Source: Bacillota bacterium (GTDB taxonomy: Bacteria; Bacillota; Sulfobacillia; UBA3575; DUQP01). Taken from it: 39,285 nucleotides of DNA. The notes under the pieces were generated by a model, which saw nothing but the letters and a program-made list of their open reading frames with translations, was not told the DNA's origin and did not search any database. The stretch is from positions 1 through 39,285 of the forward strand of contig DUQP01000065.1 in NCBI GenBank assembly GCA_012837735.1. The letters are read 5' to 3'. The position numbers and the translations under genes were made by a program. Positions within the stretch are counted from its first letter, which is position 1, and the number at the start of each line of letters is the position of its first letter. Below, piece after piece: positions 25,436-33,585 of the stretch.

Positions 25436-27853
25436 TTATGAACGCAGGTTTGCTCTCAATTCCGTTTGCAAAGCGGTGCGCACCCGGTCATGCACAGCGT
25501 CCACCTCAGCATCAGTCAAAGTGCGCTCAGGAGAACGATAAGTGAGCGAATAGGCTAGGCTGCGGGACCCGGCCGGCACAGGCTGTCCTTGATAGACGTC
25601 AAACAAGACAATCCCATCCAAGAGCGGACCGGCAGCGGCGGTAATCACTGCCGCCACCCGCGCCGCTGGGATCTCATCCGGCACGATCAACGCCAAGTCC
25701 CTGTGCACAGCCGGGAACCGCGCCAATGGCCTGTATTCCGGCAGCCGCTTGTTTTCTGCCAGGGCCTGCCAGTCCAATTCCGCCGCCACCACCGGGCCCG
25801 GGATGTCGTATGCCTCGGCCACCAATGGGTGTATCTCTCCAAACACACCAACCGGCACCCCATTGCACAGCAAGCTGGCCTGTCGGCCGGGGTGGAATGA
25901 TGGCTGGTCGGAGGGCCGAAAAGCGAGTTCCCCCAGATGCAGGCCCTGGGCGAGCGTCTCAATCACACCTTTCAGCCAGAAAAAGCCGGCCGTCACGGGC
26001 CTTCCAGACCAGCCACCGGACATAATTTCCCCGTATGCGGCCATTGCCAGGCGCAACTCCTCCGCCGGGAGATCCTGCAAAGGCAAGTCATCTGCTAAGT
26101 ATACCGGCCCGATCTCATAAAACGCTCCCCCGAGCGTCTGGTGACTGGCATTGAAGGCACACGCCTCCAACAGCTTCGGAAACAGCAACGTGCGCATGAA
26201 AGCCTGTTCTTCCCGCAGGGGATTTGCCAACGGGATTAACCGGCGTTGCTGGGCAAAAGCGGGCAGTTGCAGGCGGTCTAAGTCCCGGCGGTCAAAGAAC
26301 GAATATGTGACCGCCTCGTTCAGTCCGCAACCCCGCAATATTTGTCCCGCTTGTTCCTGCACCATAGTCTGCTCCGTGACCAGTTGTTCACTGGCCATCC
26401 CGCCGGGAATGGTAGCCGGGATCCGGTCATAACCGTAGACGCGCGCCACTTCCTCAATCAAATCCACCTCTTCCTGCAGGTCTCCGCGCCGCGTCGGCAC
26501 TGTCACCTGCCAGGCGGCGGTTTCCCGGCGCACGGATAGGCCCAGGCGTTCCAAGCAATTGGCCATTTCCTCGCCCGACAATTCTGTACCGAGAACCTTG
26601 TTCACCCGGGCAGGCCGCAGCAAGATCTGCTTTGGTGGCACCGGGTGCGGGTAGACATCGATCGGCCCGGCAGTGAGCCGGCCACCGCCCAGTTGTGCCA
26701 ATAAGGCGGCCGCCCTGTCCAGGGCCCTGATGCAGCCGTTCACATCCACTCCTTTGTGGAAGCGGTTCGATGCCTCCGAGACCAGCCCAAGGCGCCGCGA
26801 TGTGCGACCAATCGTTGTTGGGTGGAAACAAGCCGATTCCAGCAACACATGCCTGGTGGCGGGCCCTACCTCTGTGTTTTCACCGCCCATCACGCCAGCC
26901 AAACCAATCGCGCGCTTGGCATCGGCAATCACCAGATCATCTTCCTGCAATTCCCGTTCCATCCCATCCAGGGTGATTAACAGCTCGCCGGGCAAAGCCG
27001 GCCGCACGATGATCCGCTTGTCCTGAACGCGCTCGTAATCAAAGGCATGCAGGGGCTGTCCCATCTCCAACATGACATAGTTCGTTACATCCACCAGGTT
27101 GTTGATCGGCCGCATGCCGGCTTTCCGCAATCGCTGCTGCATCCACAGCGGAGACGGCCGGGTCTCCAGGTCAGATATGATGCGGGTACTGTAGCGGGGG
27201 CAAAGCTCTGTGTCGACCACATCCACCCGCACCCGCTTCTCTGCGCCGTGCGCACTGTCCGGAAGGATGATGGCGGGTTCTTTGACGGCCAGGCCGGTCA
27301 ACATCGCCACTTCCCGGGCCACCCCCAACATGCTTTGGCAATGCACGGCGTAGTTCGGCGTCAGTTCCAGCACCAGCACCACATCATCCAGGCGCAAAGC
27401 AGAACTCAGCTTATCCCCCGGCTGGCCCTCTTCTAAAATCATAATTCCGGCCCGGTCCGCCTCCGTGTCCCCCAATCCCAGCTCCCAGGTAGAACAAAGC
27501 ATGCCCTGGGAAGTCACGCCGCGGAATTCCATTGCCTGCAAGCGGCTTTCCAAACCAGGCAACTTAGCCCCCGGCAACGCAACAGGTACCAATTGGCCAA
27601 CCGCCAGGTTCGGGGCACCGCTTACCATCTGCACCATGCCCTTACCGATGTCCACCTGGCAGACCTGCAAGCGGTCCGCGTCCGGGTGCGGTGCCAGGGA
27701 GAGGATCTTACCAACCAGCAAACCTGCCAACCCTGCCCCGGGATCCTCCAGGCCCTCCACCGCCAGGCCGACAGCCGTCAGGCGCTCCGCCAACTCGGCC
27801 GGGGACAGATCGACGTCTATGTAATCTTTCAGCCATTCATAAGAGACCCGCAT
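25436..27853 (-). CDS. pheT: Phenylalanyl-tRNA synthetase beta subunit
   Basis: The 805-residue product is full length. The N-terminus MRVSYEWLKDYID precedes a tRNA-binding EMAP-like OB domain (about 42-150, with HPDADRLQVCQVD). B5 and core domains carry RRGDLQEEVDLIEEVARVYGYD as a long central segment, and a C-terminal ferredoxin-fold anticodon-binding domain ends in SLTYRSPERTLTDAEV. With PheS it forms the alpha2-beta2 enzyme; the beta subunit carries editing and tRNA-binding functions. It starts 13 bases after pheS, with GGAGGGG upstream. Confidence 0.97.
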   Translation of the reverse strand: MRVSYEWLKDYIDVDLSPAELAERLTAVGLAVEGLEDPGAGLAGLLVGKILSLAPHPDADRLQVCQVDIGKGMVQMVSGAPNLAVGQLVPVALPGAKLPGLESRLQAMEFRGVTSQGMLCSTWELGLGDTEADRAGIMILEEGQPGDKLSSALRLDDVVLVLELTPNYAVHCQSMLGVAREVAMLTGLAVKEPAIILPDSAHGAEKRVRVDVVDTELCPRYSTRIISDLETRPSPLWMQQRLRKAGMRPINNLVDVTNYVMLEMGQPLHAFDYERVQDKRIIVRPALPGELLITLDGMERELQEDDLVIADAKRAIGLAGVMGGENTEVGPATRHVLLESACFHPTTIGRTSRRLGLVSEASNRFHKGVDVNGCIRALDRAAALLAQLGGGRLTAGPIDVYPHPVPPKQILLRPARVNKVLGTELSGEEMANCLERLGLSVRRETAAWQVTVPTRRGDLQEEVDLIEEVARVYGYDRIPATIPGGMASEQLVTEQTMVQEQAGQILRGCGLNEAVTYSFFDRRDLDRLQLPAFAQQRRLIPLANPLREEQAFMRTLLFPKLLEACAFNASHQTLGGAFYEIGPVYLADDLPLQDLPAEELRLAMAAYGEIMSGGWSGRPVTAGFFWLKGVIETLAQGLHLGELAFRPSDQPSFHPGRQASLLCNGVPVGVFGEIHPLVAEAYDIPGPVVAAELDWQALAENKRLPEYRPLARFPAVHRDLALIVPDEIPAARVAAVITAAAGPLLDGIVLFDVYQGQPVPAGSRSLAYSLTYRSPERTLTDAEVDAVHDRVRTALQTELRANLRS

Positions 27854-27866
27854 CCCATTCCCCTCC

Positions 27867-28889
27867 TCAAAACTGCCGCAAAAAGCGAAAATCGTTTTGG
27901 TAAAACAGGCGGATGTCGTCTATCCCATATTTCAGCATGGCCACGCGTTCGATCCCCAATCCGAAGGCAAATCCGGTCACGCGATCCGGATCATAACCGC
28001 CGTTTTTCAACACCCGCGGGTGCACCATCCCGCAACCGAGGATCTCCAGCCATCCCGTTTCTCCACACACGCGGCAGCCGGTTCCCCCACAGATCGTGCA
28101 GGAGACATCCACTTCCGCGCTTGGTTCAGTGAATGGGAAATAGCTTGGCCGCAAGCGGATGCGCGTCTGCGGCCCATACATCCGGTAGGCAAAGGCCCGC
28201 AATGTGCCTTTCAAGTCTCCCATCGTGATGTCTTGATCAACTACCAAGCCCTCGATCTGATGAAAGACCGGCGAATGCGTGACATCATCGTCGCGGCGAT
28301 AGACGCGCCCGGGAGCGATGATGCGCACGGGTAAGTTCGGGGTCATCTGCTGCATGGTGCGCACCTGCACCGGCGAAGTCTGAGTGCGCAAAACGATCTC
28401 GTCTGTGACGTAAAACGAATCCTGCATATCCCGGGCTGGATGATCGGCCGGGATGTTCAGGGCTTCAAAGTTCAGATAATCCCATTCCAGCTCCGGACCC
28501 TGCGCAATGCTAAACCCCATGGACAGGAAGATGCGCTCAATGGCGCGGGCTGTGGCCTGCAACACATGTTCACGGCCACGGGGAAAAGGTAAGCCAGGCA
28601 AGGTGATGTCGATCCGTTCGGTTGCCAACCGTTCCTGCAGCTCGCGCGCCTCGAGCTCCTGCCGCCTTTCTTTCAGCAGTTGCTCTAACTGTCCCCGGGC
28701 TTCATTCACCATTTGCCCTACTAAGGGACGTTCCTGGGGATCCAGCTCCCCCATCCCGCGCAGCAGGGCGGTCAGTTGCCCTTTTTTGCCCAGTAGAGAG
28801 ACGCGCAAACTCTCCAATTCTTGCTGGCTTTTGGCGGCCGCAATCCCCTCTTGGGCCTGCTGCAAAATCCTTTCCACCTTTTCCCGCAC
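27867..28889 (-). CDS. pheS: Phenylalanyl-tRNA synthetase alpha subunit
   Basis: The catalytic class II subunit has LGKKGQLT in the N-terminal coiled-coil region, [10 protein letters not shown], the motif 2 region [21 protein letters not shown], and the motif 3 region [19 protein letters not shown] near the C-terminus. The open frame begins at an ATG at 28925, but that codon lies inside the T-box terminator hairpin. The GTG at 28889 has AAGGGGG 8 bases upstream and lies just past the terminator. It gives 340 residues, the normal PheS length, so it is taken as the start. Control is by the T-box upstream. Confidence 0.96.
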   Translation of the reverse strand: MREKVERILQQAQEGIAAAKSQQELESLRVSLLGKKGQLTALLRGMGELDPQERPLVGQMVNEARGQLEQLLKERRQELEARELQERLATERIDITLPGLPFPRGREHVLQATARAIERIFLSMGFSIAQGPELEWDYLNFEALNIPADHPARDMQDSFYVTDEIVLRTQTSPVQVRTMQQMTPNLPVRIIAPGRVYRRDDDVTHSPVFHQIEGLVVDQDITMGDLKGTLRAFAYRMYGPQTRIRLRPSYFPFTEPSAEVDVSCTICGGTGCRVCGETGWLEILGCGMVHPRVLKNGGYDPDRVTGFAFGLGIERVAMLKYGIDDIRLFYQNDFRFLRQF

Positions 28890-28906
28890 CAGCGATTCCC
28901 CCTTGC

Positions 28907-29160
28907 AAAAAATTGAGGCTTCCATCCCCTAACCGGGACGAAAGCCTGGCTTCCGCGGTACCACCCCTGTTGAGTCGATGACTCCGCTCATACCCGATAA
29001 CGGTGGGGTACCGGTCCGGCCTACTCACCCAATGGGGCTTCAACCGGCAGCTCCAGGGCGAACTTCAGACGGACCAAACCGGGCAAGGCTCCCAGTTCAC
29101 AACCCCGCCTCCCTGGCGGCTGTTCCGTCCTACTCTCCCTTTCATGGCCTATTGGTCACA
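28907..29160 (-). promoter_or_regulatory. T-box riboswitch of pheST (phenylalanine, specifier UUC)
   Basis: The minus strand has the T-box core AACAGGGGTGGTACCGCGG (28953-28971). A terminator hairpin follows (AGGCTTTCG... pairing with ...GAAGCCT, then TTTTTT, 28907-28947). Upstream is a stem I region with a GAGAGTAGG motif, and GAAG-TTC-GCC places the specifier codon UUC at 29060-29062. Uncharged tRNA-Phe would stabilise the antiterminator. The 5' boundary is approximate. Confidence 0.92.
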
Positions 29161-29193
29161 ATAAAACCCGCAATCACTCCCGGCGAACGGACC

Positions 29194-29280
29194 TCACTGC
29201 AAAGCCAACTGACGGTAAAGCAGGTATGCCGTCACGGAACCCGTGGCCTCAAACAGACTCCAGAAGAATTCGGCCGTCAA
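29194..29280 (-). CDS. YqzL-like very small protein
   Basis: A 28-residue frame from a TTG at 29280 (or 33 residues from a GTG at 29295) reads AEFFWSLFEATGSVTAYLLY and then RQLALQ. It closely follows the YqzL family pattern FFW-LFE-TGS--AYLLY. The SD is unclear: AAAGGAA lies about 15 bases before the TTG and abuts the GTG. YqzL proteins are tiny and of unknown function. It sits between the methyltransferase gene and the pheS T-box and has its own upstream promoter, so it is likely cotranscribed with pheST above the T-box. Confidence 0.75.
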   Translation of the reverse strand: MTAEFFWSLFEATGSVTAYLLYRQLALQ

Positions 29281-29331
29281 GATGATTGCGACCACTTCCT
29301 TTCTGCCCTCATCGGCTGCGAGTTTTCCTAG

Positions 29332-29360
29332 ATTATATCACAACCCGGGGGACTGCTCAA
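29332..29360 (-). promoter_or_regulatory. Sigma-A-type promoter before yqzL-pheST
   Basis: On the minus strand TTGAGC, 17 bases, TATAAT. It overlaps the last codons of the methyltransferase gene. The predicted start is near 29325, so the transcript would carry yqzL before the T-box. Confidence 0.75.
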
Positions 29361-30157
29361 GCGCGCTGCCGAACCGCTTCAAACAGCGCGATCGCCCCTG
29401 CCACAGCCGCATTCAGCGATTCCGTCCCGCCCGGCATCGGAATCCTAGCCAGGCAGGATGCGGCGGCCAAAAATTCCTGCCCCAATCCGGCTCCCTCGTT
29501 ACCGAGCAAAAAGGCGGTCGGTTTTCGCAAATCCAAATCATAAATAGTGGTTTTGGCGTCCGTGGTCAAGGCCACCACTTGCATGTTTGGCCATCCCCAG
29601 CCCTGCTCGATTTCGGCCAGATTGGATTTCAGCACTGGCATCTGGAAAACGGCTCCCTGACTGGCACGCAAGGCTTTAGCATTCCAAGGATCCACACCCT
29701 CCCCCACCAGCATCACACCAGTGGCAGCGGCGGCAGCCGCGGTCCGAATTAATGTGCCCATATTGCCCGGATCCTGCAATTGGCAAGGCACCACCAATAA
29801 CGGGGTGCCTTTTAGGGCTTGGGGCAATTCATATTCAGGCACTGACACCACTGCCAAGACTCCCTGCGGGCTGTTCGTTTGGGCGGCAAACGCCAGCACA
29901 TCATCACTGCAAATCCGAACTTCATCAACCATTTTTGTCAAAGCTGCCCCTGCCGGGGTTCCCCGGAAAGACTCACTCATCAACAGTAAATCCAAGCGCA
30001 AACCCGCCTGCAGGGCCGCCTCGATCAAGTGCGGGCCTTCCAACAGGGCCTGCTTCAGGGGGCGGTGGCGACGAAATTCACGCAAGTCTTTGATCAATTT
30101 GTTTTTCCGGCTGCGGATGACCTCATTCTTCCTCCTGGAAGCTGCGCATGTATTCAT
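29357..30157 (-). CDS. SpoU-family RNA 2'-O-methyltransferase
   Basis: The 266-residue product has an N-terminal RNA-binding substrate domain (EGPHLIEAALQAG) and a C-terminal SPOUT domain. The three motifs are QDPGNMGTLIRTAAA, FLLGNEGAGL and IPMPGGTESLNAAVAGAI, the last two building the knotted S-adenosylmethionine site. It methylates ribose in rRNA or tRNA; the position is not known. The ATG at 30157 overlaps ktrA by 35 bases. Family members usually start near residue 13, where no standard start codon exists, so the N-terminus is slightly uncertain. In many Clostridia this gene lies directly upstream of pheST. Confidence 0.92.
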   Translation of the reverse strand: MNTCAASRRKNEVIRSRKNKLIKDLREFRRHRPLKQALLEGPHLIEAALQAGLRLDLLLMSESFRGTPAGAALTKMVDEVRICSDDVLAFAAQTNSPQGVLAVVSVPEYELPQALKGTPLLVVPCQLQDPGNMGTLIRTAAAAAATGVMLVGEGVDPWNAKALRASQGAVFQMPVLKSNLAEIEQGWGWPNMQVVALTTDAKTTIYDLDLRKPTAFLLGNEGAGLGQEFLAAASCLARIPMPGGTESLNAAVAGAIALFEAVRQRA

Positions 30158-30773
30158 TTCTGCCCACCACCACTAACACGTCCTCCGGGCCAATCACATC
30201 ATCGGCCCCTGGTGATACAATCAATTCCTCATTCCGCCTGAGGGCCACCACGTTTATGCCGTGCCGGGCGCGCAGGTGCAAATCCCCGAGCGATTTATTG
30301 ACCATGCGCCGGGGCGGCTTCAACTCAACGATCGTGTAGTCCTGGGACAGTTCAATGTAGTCCAGGATGTTGGATGCCACCAGGTTATGGGCCACGCGCG
30401 TCCCCATGTCCCATTCCGGGAACACAACCCGGTCTGCTCCCACTTTTTGTAGAACCTTGCTGTGCACCTCGCTGCCGGCTTTAGCGATCACGTGCTTGAC
30501 GCCCATCTCTTTCAAAAGCATGGTAACTAAGATACTGGCCTCCAAATCATCCCCAATGCTGACTACCACCACATCGAAGTTGCGGATCCCGATTTCCTTC
30601 AGATTCTCGGGGTCGGCCGCATCAGCTTGCACGGCGTGCGTGACCACATCGGACATGGCCTGCACTTTAGCTTCATTCAGGTCGATCGCCAGAACACTCT
30701 TGCCCATTTGGGTGAGGGCATGTGCCACGCTGCTGCCGAAGCGTCCGAGCCCGATCACGGCGAACTCCTTCAT
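30123..30773 (-). CDS. ktrA: Potassium uptake regulatory subunit KtrA/TrkA (RCK domains)
   Basis: The 216-residue product has an N-terminal RCK_N Rossmann domain with GLGRFGSSVAHAL and an acidic residue (VLAIDLNE) for NAD/ATP binding. A TrkA_C domain follows (about 135-216). It forms a cytoplasmic ring that gates the KtrB channel. The ATG has a GGAGG-type SD and lies 16 bases after ktrB. Confidence 0.94.
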   Translation of the reverse strand: MKEFAVIGLGRFGSSVAHALTQMGKSVLAIDLNEAKVQAMSDVVTHAVQADAADPENLKEIGIRNFDVVVVSIGDDLEASILVTMLLKEMGVKHVIAKAGSEVHSKVLQKVGADRVVFPEWDMGTRVAHNLVASNILDYIELSQDYTIVELKPPRRMVNKSLGDLHLRARHGINVVALRRNEELIVSPGADDVIGPEDVLVVVGRNEYMRSFQEEE

Positions 30774-30789
30774 TCCCCTCGCCTCCTGC

Positions 30790-32136
30790 TTAACCTACCG
30801 ATATTCTCTCCTGCGGGTAGCGCACCCCTTCGTGGCTGGGCCCGGCCAGGGCGGTGGCCACCGTTAAGGGGCCCAGGCGACCGGCAAACATGGCCACGAT
30901 CAGCACAAACCGTCCCGCGGAGGTCAACTGCGGTGTCAATCCCATGCTTAAACCGACCGTACCGACAGCGGAAAAGGATTCAAAGAGCACCGCCAAAAAT
31001 GTTCCTTGCCCGAATGTCAAAAGGAGAAATGCCGCTCCCAATACTAAAGACAAAGAGATGGCCAAAATCACTTGCGCTCGCTCCACGATCTCGCCGGGGA
31101 TTTGCCGCAAGTTGATCACCACACTGCGTTTGCCCCGGATGATGCTGGCCAGATTCATCACCACGGCCGCGAAAGTGGTGGTCTTGATGCCGCCCCCGGT
31201 GGAACCGGGAGAGGCGCCAATGAACATCAATATCATCACCAAGAGCAACGTCGCCGGCCGCAGTTGGTTTGTCATCACCGTGTGGAAGCCGCAAGAGCGC
31301 GGGGCGGCAGACTGGAAAAAGGCAGCCAGCAGTTTTTGCGGCCACGGCAGGGGGCCCAATGTGCCGGGATTATTGAACTCCAGCAGCAGGACCAGCACTG
31401 TGCCCAGCACCAGCAAAAGGCCCGTCACGCGCAACACCAACCAGGAATGCACCGCCAAATGCCAATGCCTATGCGTTCGCCAACGATACAAATCTGCAAT
31501 CACGATAAAACCTAAACCACCGACAATAAATAAAGTGGCTATTAACAAGTTCACAGCCGGATCAGCCACATAAGGCACAAGACTGGTATTAAACAAATGG
31601 AATCCGGCATTATTAAACGCTGAAATGGAGTGAAACACCCCGTAATACAGCGCCTGGCCAAGGGGGAATTGTGCTGCAAAGCGAATCGTCAACAATGTCG
31701 CCCCCAGGCCTTCGATCAAGAATGTGGCGACCAAAACGCCTTTCGTCAGGCGCACTAAACCGGCCAGGGAGGCCCCGCCCATAGCCTGTTGGATCACCAG
31801 GCGCTCGCGTAAACCGATGCGTCGTCCCAGTAATAGGGCGATCAACGTGGCGGCAGTCATGATCCCCAAGCCACCGATCTGGATCAAAAGCAAAATCACC
31901 AGTTGCCCAAACAAAGACCAGTAACTGGCCGTGCTCACCACCACCAGCCCGGTGACACAGACGGCGGAAGTGGCTGTGAACAAGGCAGTAGAAAAGGCAG
32001 GGATACTGCCGTCGGCAGTGGCGATAGGTAACATCAACAGGACTGTGCCTACAACAATTAAAGCCGCAAAACCGACCACCAACACCTGGGCGGGCCGGAA
32101 ATGGGACGACCGCACTGTTGCTTGCGTCCACTTCAT
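30790..32136 (-). CDS. ktrB: Potassium uptake membrane subunit KtrB/TrkH
   Basis: The 448-residue product has four repeated pore regions. The filters can be seen in TSAVCVTGLVV, NNAGF, GASPGSTGGGIKTT and SAVGTVGLSMG. Many hydrophobic segments span the membrane. With KtrA it forms a sodium-dependent potassium uptake system. It starts at ATG 32136 with GAGGGGAG 9 bases upstream. A promoter is seen before it, overlapping the rplT terminator, so ktrBA is probably its own unit. Confidence 0.95.
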   Translation of the reverse strand: MKWTQATVRSSHFRPAQVLVVGFAALIVVGTVLLMLPIATADGSIPAFSTALFTATSAVCVTGLVVVSTASYWSLFGQLVILLLIQIGGLGIMTAATLIALLLGRRIGLRERLVIQQAMGGASLAGLVRLTKGVLVATFLIEGLGATLLTIRFAAQFPLGQALYYGVFHSISAFNNAGFHLFNTSLVPYVADPAVNLLIATLFIVGGLGFIVIADLYRWRTHRHWHLAVHSWLVLRVTGLLLVLGTVLVLLLEFNNPGTLGPLPWPQKLLAAFFQSAAPRSCGFHTVMTNQLRPATLLLVMILMFIGASPGSTGGGIKTTTFAAVVMNLASIIRGKRSVVINLRQIPGEIVERAQVILAISLSLVLGAAFLLLTFGQGTFLAVLFESFSAVGTVGLSMGLTPQLTSAGRFVLIVAMFAGRLGPLTVATALAGPSHEGVRYPQERISVG

Positions 32137-32165
32137 GCAACGATTCTCCCCTCAGTCCGGCAAGG

Positions 32166-32194
32166 GTATAAAGCAAGGAAAAAAGACCTGCCAA
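32166..32194 (-). promoter_or_regulatory. Sigma-A-type promoter of ktrBA
   Basis: TTGGCA, 17 bases, TTATAC on the minus strand. The -35 and part of the spacer lie in the rplT terminator hairpin. Confidence 0.5.
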
Positions 32195-32207
32195 TGAGGT
32201 CTTTTCC
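32179..32207 (-). terminator. Rho-independent terminator after rplT
   Basis: AAAAGACCT, seven bases, AGGTCTTTT forms a 9-bp stem with the T run after it on the minus strand. Confidence 0.88.
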
Positions 32208-32227
32208 TGCAATTCTTCTTTTGTGGC

Positions 32228-32584
32228 CTATGTGTTCAGTCCGCCTTTCGCTTTCTCGACTAGCTGACCAAAAGCCTGTCGATCATTGACGGCCAAGTCC
32301 GCCAACACCTTGCGGTTAATCTCCACTCCGGCTTTCCTTAAACCGCTAATCATCCGGCTATAGGAGAGCCCGTTGCTGCGGGCGGCCGCATTGATGCGGG
32401 CAATCCACATACGGCGGAAATCACCCTTTTTCTTACGCCGGTGCTGAAACGCATACCAAAGCGACTTCAACACCTGTTCATTGGCCGGGCGGAACAGTTT
32501 GCTCTTTGCCCCCCGGTATCCCTTGGCAAGCTTGAGGATCTTTTTATGCCTGCGCCGGGCTGTAACACCCCTTTTTATTCTCAT
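32228..32584 (-). CDS. rplT: 50S ribosomal protein L20
   Basis: The 118-residue product begins [20 protein letters not shown] and contains the basic helical repeats of L20. It binds 23S rRNA early in assembly. In Bacillus it also represses its own operon through the leader upstream of infC. The ATG at 32584 has GGGAGGTG 6 bases upstream; three extra upstream codons are not native. Confidence 0.98.
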   Translation of the reverse strand: MRIKRGVTARRRHKKILKLAKGYRGAKSKLFRPANEQVLKSLWYAFQHRRKKKGDFRRMWIARINAAARSNGLSYSRMISGLRKAGVEINRKVLADLAVNDRQAFGQLVEKAKGGLNT

Positions 32585-32628
32585 CGGGCACACCTCCCAG
32601 TGCGTCTTTCACATGTGCCATGTCCTGA

Positions 32629-32826
32629 CTATAAATATGGAACCAATTTTTCCATGCGTCTTTCATCAGACGCATGCAACATAACCTGCTTGCGCAGCCG
32701 GCGTTTTCGCTTGGCGGTCTTATGGGTCAACAAGTGACTCTTGTGCCCCTTGTATCTTACTAATTTGCCGCTCCCAGTCCGCTTCAGGCGCTTAGCCGCG
32801 CCTCGCCGCGTCTTCATCTTGGGCAA
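32629..32826 (-). CDS. rpmI: 50S ribosomal protein L35
   Basis: The 65-residue product MPKMKTRRGAAKRLKRTGSG (start) with TAKRKRRLRKQV is L35. The start is a TTG with AAAGGGG about 9 bases upstream. It is the middle gene of infC-rpmI-rplT. Confidence 0.98.
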   Translation of the reverse strand: MPKMKTRRGAAKRLKRTGSGKLVRYKGHKSHLLTHKTAKRKRRLRKQVMLHASDERRMEKLVPYL

Positions 32827-32861
32827 TCGTTACAACCCCTTTCTGCCTCACCGCAAAGAAC

Positions 32862-33380
32862 CTATTCTTTAACCTGCTTTGGGCTCAAAACCATGACCAT
32901 GTTTCTGCCCTCTACCTTCGGCGCCCGCTCCACAACTGCCACATATTGCAGGCGCACGGCCATGCGCTCCAAATTAGATTTCCCAAGTTCGGAATGGACT
33001 ATTTCCCTGCCCCGGAACAATATGGAGACCTTAACCTTGTCCCCATCCTTGAGAAAGCGTTCCGCATTTCGCGCCTTGATTTCGAAGTCATGAACATCAA
33101 TGGTGGGCCGCATTTTGACCTCTTTCACCACCGTCACCTTTTGCTTCTTGCGCGCCTCTTTCTCGCGCTTACTCTGCTCGTACTTGAACTTGCCGTAATC
33201 CAAGAAACGGCATACCGGTGGTGTTGCCCCAGGCGCCACTTCCACCAGGTCCAAACCACGTTCAGCGGCCATCCGGATAGCTTCACGGCCGGATACGATC
33301 CCGAGTTGCTCGTTATTCTCCGAAATCAGGCGCACTTCCCGGGCCCGAATCTGTTCGTTGACCCGTAAGTCCTTAGCGAT
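32862..33380 (-). CDS. infC: Translation initiation factor IF-3 (probable AUC start)
   Basis: The frame from a GTG at 33335 lacks the conserved N-terminus. Reading upstream in the same frame gives AKDLRVNEQIRAREVRLI, which matches IF-3, beginning at an ATC at 33378-33380. AGGGGGTG lies 7 bases before it. An AUC or AUU start is known for infC in many bacteria and underlies its autoregulation. The full product is 172 residues. It has the N-terminal domain, a Lys/Glu-rich linker (KREKEARKKQK) and a C-terminal domain that binds 30S. A nearby ATG is out of frame. Confidence 0.94.
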   Translation of the reverse strand: MAKDLRVNEQIRAREVRLISENNEQLGIVSGREAIRMAAERGLDLVEVAPGATPPVCRFLDYGKFKYEQSKREKEARKKQKVTVVKEVKMRPTIDVHDFEIKARNAERFLKDGDKVKVSILFRGREIVHSELGKSNLERMAVRLQYVAVVERAPKVEGRNMVMVLSPKQVKE

Positions 33381-33550
33381 CGCATTTCACCCCCTGTTAT
33401 TAGCCAAATCAAACACATCAAAAGGGCGGGTTTGCCTACACCCGCCCCTTCGCACCCCAACAGCGAATTCGACCAGCAACCACGGCAGCTAAGCGCCACC
33501 GGGTGAGAAGCGGGAGGCTTCTACTTTGTTTCGCGACTCTTTGCAGTTGC
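33381..33550 (-). promoter_or_regulatory. infC-rpmI-rplT leader with attenuator (L20-leader-like)
   Basis: The leader of about 170 bases has a hairpin AGAAGC / GCTTCT, a long-range AGCAAC / GTTGCT pairing, and a terminator stem GGGCGGGT / ACCCGCCC followed by TTTT (33419-33447), ahead of the infC SD. Position and layout fit the L20 leader of Firmicutes; the assignment to L20 is by analogy. Confidence 0.65.
33419..33447 (-). terminator. Attenuator hairpin in the infC leader
   Basis: A perfect 8-bp stem with an 8-base loop and a following T run lies about 40 bases before the infC start. It would stop transcription unless an alternative leader fold forms. Confidence 0.8.
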
Positions 33551-33556
33551 TTTTTG

Positions 33557-33585
33557 ATTTTACCACGCCCAGCCGAAACCGTCAA
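33557..33585 (-). promoter_or_regulatory. Sigma-A-type promoter of infC-rpmI-rplT
   Basis: TTGACG, 17 bases, TAAAAT on the minus strand, directly after the thrS stop codon. Confidence 0.75.
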
